A DNA stretch of 64,000 nt from Rhodanobacter sp. AS-Z3 (lineage in GTDB: Bacteria > Pseudomonadota > Gammaproteobacteria > Xanthomonadales > Rhodanobacteraceae), in the NCBI RefSeq assembly GCF_029224025.1, contig NZ_CP119392.1, positions 1,263,001 to 1,327,000 of the forward strand. The letters are read 5' to 3'. Positions within the stretch are counted from its first letter, which is position 1; each line of letters begins with the position of its first letter. This document shows, piece after piece, positions 54,427-63,402 of this stretch. Below the pieces are notes generated by a model. The model did no database searches. It had not been told where the DNA came from and saw nothing but the letters and a program-made list of their open reading frames with translations. Made by a program: the position numbers and the translations under genes.

Positions 54427-54783
54427 TCAGGCCGCGTCGAAGGCGCTGCGTAGCCAGGCCTGCCGGATGGCGTCGGGCGGACCGTCGTAACTGACCACGT
54501 CGAAGCGGCAGGCGCTGCGCGCGTGTTGGGGGTGCGCAGCCAGCCAGTGCTGCGCGGCGAGAATCAGTTTGCCCTGTTTGACCGCCGTGACCGAGCTGGC
54601 GGCGTCGCCGTGACTGGCGCTCTTGCGATAACGCACTTCAACGAACACCACGGTGTCGCCCTCGCGCATGATCAGATCCAGCTCGCCGTGGCGCGTGGTG
54701 TAGTTGCGCGCCAGCAGTTGCAGGCCGGCGCGCTCCAGTTCCGTGCAGGCCCGCTGTTCGAAACTGTTGCCGGCGGCACGCAT
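54427..54783 (-). CDS. yraN: YraN family protein (UPF0102)
   Basis: 118 aa with the endonuclease-like core 'RACTELERAGLQLLARNYTTRHGELDLIMREGDTVVFVEVRYRKS'. Function unsettled in the literature. ATG at 54783 overlaps the lpoA stop, the standard rsmI-lpoA-yraN neighbourhood. Confidence 0.92.
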   Translation of the reverse strand: MRAAGNSFEQRACTELERAGLQLLARNYTTRHGELDLIMREGDTVVFVEVRYRKSASHGDAASSVTAVKQGKLILAAQHWLAAHPQHARSACRFDVVSYDGPPDAIRQAWLRSAFDAA

Positions 54784-56699
54784 CAGTGAGTCGTTGGCTG
54801 CGCCGTCTCGCCCGACGACGGCGCGCTCGTGGCGGGTGGTGCCGTGGATGGCACGTCGTCCATCTGCAGGCTGCCGCCGAGCGGGCGAGCCAGGCCGTCC
54901 TGGAAACGCGCCCAGATCAGCACGCGCCTTACGCGGCCGAACTGGTCCGCCGCCAGCTGGCCACTGGCGCCGGGCACATAACTGCCCGGATGCGCGCGCA
55001 GCCAGTCGATGTACGGCACCAGGTTCCAGGCATCCATACCGAACGCGAACAGCCGCGCTGCACCGCCGCGCGCGGCGGGCAAGCGTGCGGCAATGTCGTT
55101 GCGGTTAGGCAGTCCGGGCTGGGCGTCGAACAGCCACGGTGCGTCGCAAAACTCAACGCCATCAAGGTCGCGATTGGCGGCGACGTCATCATTGCCTTCA
55201 TAAACATGCGAGGTGGCAAACACCGGCAAGTTGATCTGTGCGATATGCAACTGTGGCAGCAGCAGGCGCGCCTGCTGCGGGCGCATGCTGATGAAGATAC
55301 CGCTATCGCTGATCGGCGTGATCGCGACGGGCGCGGAACTCGAACTGGCACTGGCGGCTGGCTCTGTCGATGCTGACGCGACCGGGCCAGTTGGCAACTT
55401 CAGTCCGGCAATGATGTCGGCGTAGCTGGTTACGCCGGGCGGCAAGGTAACCGTGCCGAGCAGCTCGCCGCCGCGTGCAGCGAGCTCAGCCTTGAAAGCA
55501 CCCAACGCACGCTGCGCAAAATCGTCGTTGGAGACGAACGCGTATGCCTTGCGCACGCCGCGCTCGATCATGTGATCGGCGGCCTGAGCGCCTTCGGTTT
55601 CCGGCAGCAGGCCGAATTCGCTGGCCTCGCCGGTGGGTAGCTGTTTGTCGTCGGGATGGTTCAAGGCCAGCAGCGGCACGGGCAGCTGGGTCTGGCTGAA
55701 CACAGCGGCCACTTCGGTACGGGTCAGCGGCCCGATCACCAGCCGCGCACCTTCGCTGACCGCCTGCTGATAAGCCTTGATGGCGCCGTCAGCGGTGCCT
55801 TTGCTGTCGTAAACGCGCACCGAAGGGCGTGGCGCATGGTTGCGTCCAGCATCCAGGTAGGCGGCGAAGAAGCCTTCGCGGATCGCTGTACTGGCAGCCG
55901 AAAAATTGCCATCCATCGGCAGCAGCAAGGCGATCTGGCTGGGCACCCGATAACCTTCGCGCACATTGGCATCGGCGCCGGGCAACAAGGTGCCGACAGG
56001 TTGCTGCAGTTCCTGGGCAGCTTGCGCCACGGTCACGCCCAGTTGGCTAAGCGCCTCGTTTACCCATGCCAGCATGCGATCGCCGCGCTGCATGCCGGCG
56101 GCGCGCTGCTTGAGCGAATCGATGCCGACCTGGCTGAGCAGGTCAAGAATCTGCTGCCGATTCTGGCCGTGGTCAAATCCGCTGAGCTGGCCGTCCAGTT
56201 GAACGCGCGTGAGCGCGGCGCCCCACGGGTCGCCGCTGGCGGCCATGGCGCGCGCTCGAAATTCCAGCAGGCGCGCTTGCAGCGCGGCCGGAATGTTCAC
56301 GTTCGGCTGTGTGGTCAATCGCAACGCGGTAGCGGCATCGTGCTGATCGAGTGCCAACTCGGCGCGCAGCAAGTCCAATCGTGCCGGTTCGTCGCCGCTC
56401 AGGTTCTGGCGCTTGATGCTGGCGAGCGTCGCGCTGGCGCGTTCAAGCTGCCCTTCCTCGCGCCATGCCTCGACGGCGTGCAGGCGATAGCTGTCGGCAT
56501 GGCCGCGAGATTGCGCGGCAAGGTTCAGCCAGGCTTGGGCTGCCTGCTCGAACTGGCCCTGCGCGGCCAGCGCCGAGGCGTCCTGTGCCGCAGAAAGTTC
56601 GCTGGCTGAGCGCGGTGCGTTCGCCGGCACGCAGGCGGCCAGCAGCAATGAAAACAGCACGGCGGTCGCGGCGGTGCGCGAGAGGCGCATGAAGCGCAT
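54783..56699 (-). CDS. lpoA: Penicillin-binding protein activator LpoA (LppC)
   Basis: 638 aa outer-membrane lipoprotein that activates PBP1A. Lipobox LLAAC (Cys23) after a basic start; N-terminal helical repeats (to about residue 240), then a periplasmic-binding-protein-like domain ('IALLLPMDGNFSAASTAIREGFFAAYLDAG', 'ALNHPDDKQLPTGEASEFGLLPETEGAQAADHMIERGVRKAYAFV'). ATG at 56699 has AGGGA six bases before it; an upstream ATG (56729) would bury the signal peptide. Divergent from rsmI. Confidence 0.93.
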   Translation of the reverse strand: MRFMRLSRTAATAVLFSLLLAACVPANAPRSASELSAAQDASALAAQGQFEQAAQAWLNLAAQSRGHADSYRLHAVEAWREEGQLERASATLASIKRQNLSGDEPARLDLLRAELALDQHDAATALRLTTQPNVNIPAALQARLLEFRARAMAASGDPWGAALTRVQLDGQLSGFDHGQNRQQILDLLSQVGIDSLKQRAAGMQRGDRMLAWVNEALSQLGVTVAQAAQELQQPVGTLLPGADANVREGYRVPSQIALLLPMDGNFSAASTAIREGFFAAYLDAGRNHAPRPSVRVYDSKGTADGAIKAYQQAVSEGARLVIGPLTRTEVAAVFSQTQLPVPLLALNHPDDKQLPTGEASEFGLLPETEGAQAADHMIERGVRKAYAFVSNDDFAQRALGAFKAELAARGGELLGTVTLPPGVTSYADIIAGLKLPTGPVASASTEPAASASSSSAPVAITPISDSGIFISMRPQQARLLLPQLHIAQINLPVFATSHVYEGNDDVAANRDLDGVEFCDAPWLFDAQPGLPNRNDIAARLPAARGGAARLFAFGMDAWNLVPYIDWLRAHPGSYVPGASGQLAADQFGRVRRVLIWARFQDGLARPLGGSLQMDDVPSTAPPATSAPSSGETAQPTTH

Positions 56700-56780
56700 G
56701 GGAAATCCCTGGTTCGTCATGGTCGTCAATGCGCGATCATAGCGGATTGGTTTGTTGCCTCGTGCTGCCGGAGTTTGCGA

Positions 56781-57608
56781 ATGTCATCAGTTCAGTCAGG
56801 ATGTTTGTGGGTGGTTGCCACGCCAATCGGTCATCGTGATGATTTTTCCGCGCGTGCCATTGCCACCTTGCGCGAGGTGGCCGTGATTGCGGCGGAGGAC
56901 ACCCGCCACAGCCGCCCGTTGCTGATACACCACAATATCGATACGCCACTGATCGCCCTGCACGACCACAACGAGCGCGATGCGGTGGACGCGATCGTGC
57001 GCCGGATGCAGGCGGGTGATTCGGTGGCGCTGATTTCGGATGCGGGCACGCCGTTGATCAGCGATCCGGGCTTTCGATTGGTGCGGGCGGCTCGCGCGGC
57101 TGGTATTCGTTGCATTCCGGTGCCGGGCGCCTGTGCTGCCATTGCCGCGTTGTCCGTGGCCGGCCTGCCCAGTGATCGCTTCGTGTTCGAGGGGTTTCTG
57201 CCGGCAAAAGCGGCGGCGCGCCGCAGTCGTCTGCAGGAGTTGGCCGGCGATGCGCGCTCGCTCATCTTCTATGAGTCTTCGCATCGCGTCGCCGAGAGCC
57301 TGGCCGACATGCGCGATGTGTTCGGTGCCGAGCGCGAGGCGGTACTGGCACGCGAACTGACCAAAATGTTCGAGACGGTGCTGGGTGAACCGCTGGCCGC
57401 ACTGGCAGCGCGCGTGGTGGCCGATCCGGACCAGCAACGTGGCGAGCACGTGATTTTGGTCGCGGGACGGGGCGAGGAAGTGGATGCCAGGCTGGCCGAA
57501 GGTCAGCGCATCTTTGCCATCCTGCGTGATGAACTGCCGCCAGCCAAGGCCGCCAAGCTGGCTGCGGCGATCAGCGGGGCGCCCCGCAAGCTTCTCTACG
57601 AAGGGTAG
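56781..57608 (+). CDS. rsmI: 16S rRNA (cytidine1402-2'-O)-methyltransferase RsmI
   Basis: 275 aa. 'LWVVATPIGHRDDFSARAIATLREVAVIAAEDTRHS' and 'LISDAGTPLISDPGFRLV' are the family's signature blocks. ATG at 56781 has CGGAG seven bases upstream. Its stop codon TAG (57606-57608) is part of a REP unit (GTAG at 57605). Confidence 0.95.
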   Translation: MSSVQSGCLWVVATPIGHRDDFSARAIATLREVAVIAAEDTRHSRPLLIHHNIDTPLIALHDHNERDAVDAIVRRMQAGDSVALISDAGTPLISDPGFRLVRAARAAGIRCIPVPGACAAIAALSVAGLPSDRFVFEGFLPAKAAARRSRLQELAGDARSLIFYESSHRVAESLADMRDVFGAEREAVLARELTKMFETVLGEPLAALAARVVADPDQQRGEHVILVAGRGEEVDARLAEGQRIFAILRDELPPAKAAKLAAAISGAPRKLLYEG

Positions 57609-57679
57609 CAGCGCAGCCTGTGCGCGATGGCTTTTGTGCGAGACGAGCAAAAAGCATCGCGCACAGGGTGCGCTCCTAC
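57605..57679. repeat. REP pair (family B), first copy supplies the rsmI stop codon
   Basis: GTAGCAGCGCAGCCTG...GCGCGATGG from 57605 and its reverse to 57679 (GCATCGCGCACAGGG...GCTCCTAC). The TAG in the leading GTAG is the rsmI stop. It ends 13 bases before rnpB. Confidence 0.9.
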
Positions 57680-57691
57680 TACACTGGGATT

Positions 57692-58067
<376 letters not shown>

Positions 58068-58080
58068 CCTCTTTGCGCGT

Positions 58081-58118
58081 GAATGATCACCCCGACCTGT
58101 CGGTCGGGGTGATCATTC
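58081..58118 (+). terminator. Terminator hairpin of rnpB
   Basis: 17-base-pair perfect stem: the reverse complement of 58081-58097 (starts GAATGATCACC) is 58102-58118, loop TGTC. No clear T tract, but position 14 bases past rnpB fits. Confidence 0.8.
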
Positions 58119-58333
58119 ACGTGATTCATATGAACGGAAGTTCATCCCATGACCACGAAATGGCGCGATTTCGCGCGGTTCTCGCGCCGTTATGCCTGAT
58201 TTTGGCCAGAAGTTGATGGTCTGGAATCTTAAAAAATTCTCTGCTTTCAAACACCTTGCAGGTGTTCCTGAGAATATGCTGCATGTACGGTCAGGAATTT
58301 GCCTTTACTCCTTGATTCACAAGCGAAATTGCC

Positions 58334-58362
58334 TTGACAGTCTCATGGGGCGAGATTATCGT
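58334..58362 (+). promoter_or_regulatory. mraZ promoter (Pmra)
   Basis: -35 TTGACA (58334-58339), 16-17 base spacer, -10 TTATCG or TATCGT (58356-58362). The MraZ operator starts where the -10 ends. Confidence 0.75.
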
Positions 58363-58395
58363 GGGCCTCAGTGTGAAATTGTGGGTTTTAGTGGA
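58361..58395 (+). promoter_or_regulatory. MraZ operator: four GTGGG-like repeats, 10-base period
   Basis: GTGGG (58361), GTGTG (58371), GTGGG (58381) and GTGGA (58391), each five bases long and separated by five bases. MraZ of E. coli binds direct TGGG repeats with five-base spacers, so this is very likely the autoregulatory site; it overlaps the -10 and leads up to the start codon. Confidence 0.85.
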
Positions 58396-58406
58396 GTGTG
58401 CTGATC

Positions 58407-58853
58407 GTGTTCCAGGGCGAAACCGCCATCACCATCGACGACAAGGGTCGCCTGACCATCCCGACTGCGTATCGGGAACAGGTGGCGGGCGAGTGCGCCA
58501 ATCGCCTGGTGATTACCTACAACCCGTTCGAGACGGGCTGTCTGTGGCTGTTTCCGCATGCCGAGTGGGAAAAAGTGCGCGATCAGGTGAACGCGCTGTC
58601 CAAGGTCAAGGCCGCCCATCGCGACATGCAAATGAAGCTGGTTGGCGCTGCAGCGGTGGTCGAGCCTGATGGTGCGGCGCGAGTTCTGCTTCCGGCCAGT
58701 CAGCGTGCGACGACAGGTATCGAGAAAAAGGCGGTGCTGCTGGGCATGGGCAACAAGTTCGAGTTGTGGAGCGAGCAGGCTCATCTGGCCAAGATCCGCC
58801 AGAGCATCGGCGAAGACGACATCACCAACGAAATGGCCGAACTGCGCCTGTAA
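58407..58853 (+). CDS. mraZ: Transcription regulator MraZ
   Basis: 148 aa, two SpoVT/AbrB-like halves: 'ITIDDKGRLTIPTAYREQ' and 'VVEPDGAARVLLPASQRATTGIEKKAVLLGMGNKFELWSE'. Start at GTG 58407 (protein begins VFQGETAIT) because MraZ proteins start MFxGxxxxxxDxKGR, and GGAG lies ten bases upstream. The upstream GTG at 58398 would leave one base to the ribosome binding site. Autorepresses the dcw cluster via the site at 58361-58395. The last part of the intergenic gap (58119-58406) holds only that promoter. Confidence 0.95.
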   Translation: MFQGETAITIDDKGRLTIPTAYREQVAGECANRLVITYNPFETGCLWLFPHAEWEKVRDQVNALSKVKAAHRDMQMKLVGAAAVVEPDGAARVLLPASQRATTGIEKKAVLLGMGNKFELWSEQAHLAKIRQSIGEDDITNEMAELRL

Positions 58854-58893
58854 GCGGCGCAGCGACACACGTGGAACGGGACGGGAGTGCGGC

Positions 58894-59820
58894 ATGGCCG
58901 AGCAAGTTTTGCGGCACATCCCGGTGATGCTGGGTGAAGCAGTGGAGGGACTCGCCGTGCAAACAGGCGGGCGCTATCTGGATGGAACTTTTGGTCGCGG
59001 CGGTCACGCTCGCGCGGTGCTGTCGCGCCTGGGTGCCGAAGGTCGACTGCTGTTGATGGATCGTGACCCCGCCGCCATTGCCACCGCGCAGGCCGAGTTT
59101 GCCGCGGATTCGCGCGTGTCGATCCGTCACGCCAATTTTTCCAGCCTGGCCGAGTGGGACGAAACTTCCGCCGGCCTCGATGGCGTGCTGCTCGACCTGG
59201 GCGTGTCGTCGCCGCAGTTGGACGAGGCTGCGCGAGGTTTCAGCTTCATGGCCGATGCGCCGCTGGACATGCGCATGGACACCACGCAGGGCGACAGCGC
59301 CGCCGAATTCCTGGCCCAGGCCAGCGAGCGCGAGATCGCCGACGTGTTGTGGAACTACGGCGAAGAGCGCCACAGCCGCCGCATTGCGCGCGCCATCGTG
59401 ACCGATCGCGATGCCACTCCGTTCACGCGTACCGGGCAGCTGGCTGCGCTGATCGAGCGTCTGGTCGGCCGGCGTGAGCCGGGAAAACACCCGGCCACGC
59501 GCAGCTTCCAGGCATTGCGGATTCGCGTCAACGGTGAGTTGGATGCCCTGCAGCAGGGCCTGAACGCAGCGCTGGAACGATTGAAGCCGGGTGGCCGCCT
59601 GTCGGTGATCAGCTTCCATTCGCTGGAAGATCGCGCGGTGAAGTTGTTCATTCGCGATCATTCCGGTCGCGTGCAGAACAGCCGTCGCGGACCGCCGGTG
59701 CAGGGTGCGCCTGCGCAGCTTGCCGCGGTCGGCAAGGCGCAGTTTCCGGGTGATGTCGAGCTGGCGGCGAACCCGCGCTCACGCTCGGCCGTGCTGCGCG
59801 TGGCGGAGAAGCTGGGATGA
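58894..59820 (+). CDS. rsmH: 16S rRNA (cytosine1402-N4)-methyltransferase RsmH
   Basis: 308 aa. 'HIPVMLGEAVEGL', SAM motif 'DGTFGRGGHARAVLSRLG', 'LLDLGVSSPQLDEAARGFSF' and 'ISFHSLEDRAVKLF' are conserved. ATG at 58894 has GGGAG six bases upstream. The stop overlaps ftsL. Confidence 0.96.
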   Translation: MAEQVLRHIPVMLGEAVEGLAVQTGGRYLDGTFGRGGHARAVLSRLGAEGRLLLMDRDPAAIATAQAEFAADSRVSIRHANFSSLAEWDETSAGLDGVLLDLGVSSPQLDEAARGFSFMADAPLDMRMDTTQGDSAAEFLAQASEREIADVLWNYGEERHSRRIARAIVTDRDATPFTRTGQLAALIERLVGRREPGKHPATRSFQALRIRVNGELDALQQGLNAALERLKPGGRLSVISFHSLEDRAVKLFIRDHSGRVQNSRRGPPVQGAPAQLAAVGKAQFPGDVELAANPRSRSAVLRVAEKLG

Positions 59821-60086
59821 AGGTGATCGGCGCCCTCTTCATGCTGATGCTGCTGGCGGCGGTGCTCGTCAGTGCAATCGGCGTGGTATGGACGCGTCAC
59901 GAGAGCCGTGTGCTGTTCGTCAATCTGACCGCACTGCAAAACCAGCGCGACGAGTTGAATATCGAATACGGAAAGCTCGAACTGGAGCAGGCCACCTATG
60001 CCGAGCCGCGCCGCATCGACGATGAAGCCCGACAGAAGTTGGGCATGGTCGATCCGCGCCCGCAAGACGTTCGGTTGCTGAGATGA
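59817..60086 (+). CDS. ftsL: Cell division protein FtsL
   Basis: 89 aa with one helix (about 4-23), then a periplasmic coiled coil with 'LFVNLTALQNQRDELNIEYGKLELEQATY' and the conserved C-terminal 'LGMVDPRPQDVRLL'. Overlaps both neighbours by four bases (ATGA). Part of the FtsQLB divisome complex. Confidence 0.94.
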   Translation: MKVIGALFMLMLLAAVLVSAIGVVWTRHESRVLFVNLTALQNQRDELNIEYGKLELEQATYAEPRRIDDEARQKLGMVDPRPQDVRLLR

Positions 60087-61897
60087 AAGTGCGCAAGTCA
60101 TTCATGCCCGCCCCGCCAGTACGTCGTCGCAGCGTCGGCCCCAGTGCGCGTCGGCGCATGGTGGTGGTGGTCAGTCTGCTTGGTCTGGTGTCTGCGGCGC
60201 TGGTCGCGCGCGCGTTCGATCTGCAGGTGGTGCGCAAGCAGTTCTATCAGCGTCAGGGCGATGCACGCTTCCTGCGCGAAGTGCCGATTCCGGTCTCGCG
60301 CGGCACCATTTTCGATCGCAACAACGAGCCCTTGGCGGTGTCGACGCCAATGATGTCGATCTGGGCCAACCCGTCCGAAGTGCTCGACAACGACGAGCGC
60401 ATTCCTGCACTGGCGCAGGCGTTGGGCGTGGATGCGGACGGCCTGAAGGCGCAACTGGCGCAGCGTTCGGATCGCGAGTTTGTCTATCTGCGCCGGCAGA
60501 TGGCGCCGGCGGCAGCGCAGGCGGTGCTTGATCTGGGTATTCCGGGGATCAACGGGCAGCGCGAGTTCAAGCGCTACTACCCGTCCGGTGAGGTGACCGC
60601 GCACGTACTCGGTTTCACCAACATCGACGACCGTGGTCAGGAAGGTCTGGAACTGGCCTATGACGAGTGGCTGGCCGGCAAGCCGGGTGCCAAGCGGGTG
60701 ATTCGCGACCGCATGGGGCATGTCGTCGAAGACCTCGAACAGGTGCGCGCGCCGAAGCCGGGCCAGAACCTCACGCTGAGCATCGATCGTCGCATCCAGT
60801 TTCTTGCCTACAACGAGCTGAAGAACACGTTGGAGAAATCACAGGCCGATTCCGGCTCGATGGTGGTGCTCGACGTGCGCACCGGCGAAGTGCTGGCGAT
60901 GGTCAATCTGCCGACCTACAACCCGAACGCGCTCAGCGGCAGCAAGCCCGGCCAGCGGCGCAATCGCGCGATGACGGATGTGCTGGAGCCGGGTTCGACG
61001 ATCAAGCCGATCCTGATGGCGGCTGCTCTGTCCAGTGGCAAGTTCACTCCAACCAGTCCGCTGATCGATACCACCGGTGGGCACTGGTTCTTCCAGGGTC
61101 ATGACATCCACGACACCCATAACTACGGGGTTTTGACACCGACGGGTGTGATCACCAAATCCAGCAACGTCGGCGCCGCACACATCGCGATGCAGCTCGA
61201 TACGTCGCTGATGTATGACACCTATCGTGCCTTCGGTTTCGGCAACAGCACCGAAAGCGGCTTCCCTGGTGAGGCTTCCGGCTATCTGCGCATCGGTCGT
61301 GACTGGCGCCCGCTCGAAAAGGCAATTCTCGGTTACGGTTACGGCCTCAATGTCACCGTGCTGCAGTTAGCCAACGCCTACGCCACCATCGCCGATGCTG
61401 GCGTCATGCACAGCCCCACCTTCATCAAGGGCAGTGACAGCCCGGCCAAGCAGATCGTCTCGCCCGAGGTGGCGCACGAGTTGTTGCAGATGATGGAGAC
61501 GGTGACCGGACCGGGGAGTACCGGCACCATGGCGCGTATCGCCAACTACAGCGTGGCCGGCAAGACCGGTACCGCGCACAAGGCCAATGCCGGAGGCTAT
61601 GCCAAGAGCAATTACACCTCGGCTTTCGCCGGCATCGTGCCCGCTTCCAACCCCCGGCTTGCAGCGGTGGTAGTGATCGACAATCCGCAGAAGGGCAGCT
61701 ACTACGGCGGCACCGTATCCGGTCCGGTCTTTGCCAAGGTGATGGAGGGCGCGCTGCGACTGCTTGACGTGCCGCCGGACAATATCGGTCGCTGGTATGT
61801 CGGCGGTCCGCTGCAGAGTCCGGACGGACTGGTCGGCAGCAAGCCGCCGGTCGACGCGCCAATTGACGACGCGCCGGTAGATGGAGATGAACAATGA
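60083..61897 (+). CDS. ftsI: Peptidoglycan transpeptidase FtsI (PBP3)
   Basis: 604 aa. Basic N-terminus with one helix (about 27-45), 'RGTIFDRNNEPLAVS', dimerisation domain, and the transpeptidase: S305-T-I-K308 (nucleophile Ser305), S360-S-N362 and K494-T-G496. 'GYGYGLNVTVLQLANAYA' is the familiar loop. Septal cell-wall synthesis. Four-base overlaps at both ends. Confidence 0.97.
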   Translation: MKVRKSFMPAPPVRRRSVGPSARRRMVVVVSLLGLVSAALVARAFDLQVVRKQFYQRQGDARFLREVPIPVSRGTIFDRNNEPLAVSTPMMSIWANPSEVLDNDERIPALAQALGVDADGLKAQLAQRSDREFVYLRRQMAPAAAQAVLDLGIPGINGQREFKRYYPSGEVTAHVLGFTNIDDRGQEGLELAYDEWLAGKPGAKRVIRDRMGHVVEDLEQVRAPKPGQNLTLSIDRRIQFLAYNELKNTLEKSQADSGSMVVLDVRTGEVLAMVNLPTYNPNALSGSKPGQRRNRAMTDVLEPGSTIKPILMAAALSSGKFTPTSPLIDTTGGHWFFQGHDIHDTHNYGVLTPTGVITKSSNVGAAHIAMQLDTSLMYDTYRAFGFGNSTESGFPGEASGYLRIGRDWRPLEKAILGYGYGLNVTVLQLANAYATIADAGVMHSPTFIKGSDSPAKQIVSPEVAHELLQMMETVTGPGSTGTMARIANYSVAGKTGTAHKANAGGYAKSNYTSAFAGIVPASNPRLAAVVVIDNPQKGSYYGGTVSGPVFAKVMEGALRLLDVPPDNIGRWYVGGPLQSPDGLVGSKPPVDAPIDDAPVDGDEQ

Positions 61898-63402
61898 ACG
61901 TCGGCCATCTCGACCAGCTGCTGCTGGGCATCGCCGACGCGCAACTTGCCGCGGCGCCGGAAACGGCGCGCATGAAGGTGGATGGGCTGGCGCTCGATTC
62001 GCGCCGCGTGCAACGCGGTGATGCATTTTTTGCCTTGCGTGGCAGCCAGGCCCATGGCACTGCTTTTGCTGCGGCTGCCGTGCAGCGTGGCGCGCGGGTC
62101 GTGCTCGCCGAAGCGCCGATGACCGAGCAGGCGGCGGCGCTGGATGTGCCGGTGTTGTGGATTGATGGGCTGCACACGCAAGTTGGCGAGATCGCCGCGC
62201 GTTTCTATCAGCGGCCCAGCGAATCGTTGCGCATGGTTGGTGTCACCGGCACCAATGGCAAGACCTCGTGCGTGCAATTGCTGGCGCAGGCGCTGACCTT
62301 GCTGGGCCATCGCGCGGCGTCGATCGGCACGCTGGGTGCCGGCCTGCACGGTCAGCTGCATGAAGGCGAGCGCACCACACCCGATGCGATCAGCGTGCAG
62401 GAGCAACTGGCAGCGTTTCGCGACAATCGCGCCAGCCATGTGGCGATGGAAGTTTCCTCGCACGCGCTGGTGCAGGGGCGGGTGGCTGCTGTCGATTTTG
62501 AAGTGGCTGCGTTTACCAACCTCACCCGCGACCATCTCGACTACCACGGCAGTATGGAGTCCTATGGCGCTGCCAAGGCGCGGCTGTTCACCTGGCCCGG
62601 GCTGCGCAGTGCGGTGGTCAATACCGATGACACCTTCGGTCGCAGTCTGCCAACGCAGCTGCCGCAGGGCGTGCAATTGTTGCGCTTCAGCGCCGCCGGC
62701 GACAGCGAGGCGGAGATCGCCGCCAGCGCCATCGTCACTTCCGCCGAGGGCCTGGCTTTCCACTTGCGTACGCCGTGGGGCAGCCGGGTTATTCGCAGCC
62801 AGTTGATCGGCCGTTTCAACGTGGCCAATTTGCTGACCGTGGTGGGCTGTCTTGGTGCGCTGGGCGAGTCGTTCACGCAGATCATTGAAGTGCTTGCCCG
62901 GTTGCAGCCGGTGAACGGACGCATGAGCCGCCTCGGTGGCGTTCGTGGCCAGCCGCTGGTCGTGGTCGACTACGCCCACACACCGGATGCGATTGAGCAG
63001 GCATTGAGCGCTGTACGTGCACATTGCGCGGGAAAGTTGATCTGTGTGTTTGGCTGCGGCGGTGAGCGTGATGCGGGCAAGCGTCCATTGATGGGCGAGA
63101 TCGCGGCGCGACTCGCCGACGTGGCGATCGTCACCGACGACAACCCGCGTGGCGAAGACGGCGATGCGATCGTGGCGCAGATCGTTGCCGGCATGACGGC
63201 AGCGCCGGCGATGGCGGTCGAACGTGATCGCGCAGTGGCGATCGCCAATGCGCTGGCGCTGGCGGGGCCGGGCGATGCGGTGCTGATTGCCGGCAAGGGC
63301 CATGAAACCTATCAGGACGGTGCGACCGGCAAGCATCCTTTCGATGACCTGCAGGTGGCGCGCGCAGCTTTGGAACAGTTGCCGCGGGAGCACTGCGCAT
63401 GA
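61894..63402 (+). CDS. murE: UDP-MurNAc-tripeptide synthetase MurE
   Basis: 502 aa Mur ligase. ATP loop GTNGKT at 119-124, and D416-N-P-R419, the motif that marks meso-diaminopimelate as the added residue, as expected for Gram-negatives. 'MEVSSHALVQGRV' and 'LTRDHLDYHGSMESY' are also conserved. Overlaps ftsI by four bases and murF by four. Confidence 0.97.
   Translation: MNVGHLDQLLLGIADAQLAAAPETARMKVDGLALDSRRVQRGDAFFALRGSQAHGTAFAAAAVQRGARVVLAEAPMTEQAAALDVPVLWIDGLHTQVGEIAARFYQRPSESLRMVGVTGTNGKTSCVQLLAQALTLLGHRAASIGTLGAGLHGQLHEGERTTPDAISVQEQLAAFRDNRASHVAMEVSSHALVQGRVAAVDFEVAAFTNLTRDHLDYHGSMESYGAAKARLFTWPGLRSAVVNTDDTFGRSLPTQLPQGVQLLRFSAAGDSEAEIAASAIVTSAEGLAFHLRTPWGSRVIRSQLIGRFNVANLLTVVGCLGALGESFTQIIEVLARLQPVNGRMSRLGGVRGQPLVVVDYAHTPDAIEQALSAVRAHCAGKLICVFGCGGERDAGKRPLMGEIAARLADVAIVTDDNPRGEDGDAIVAQIVAGMTAAPAMAVERDRAVAIANALALAGPGDAVLIAGKGHETYQDGATGKHPFDDLQVARAALEQLPREHCA

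Noticed and set aside
58192..58404. Possible 70-residue ORF upstream of mraZ
   Set aside because: It overlaps the mraZ promoter and operator, has no ribosome binding site, and does not look like a protein with normal codon use for this genome.
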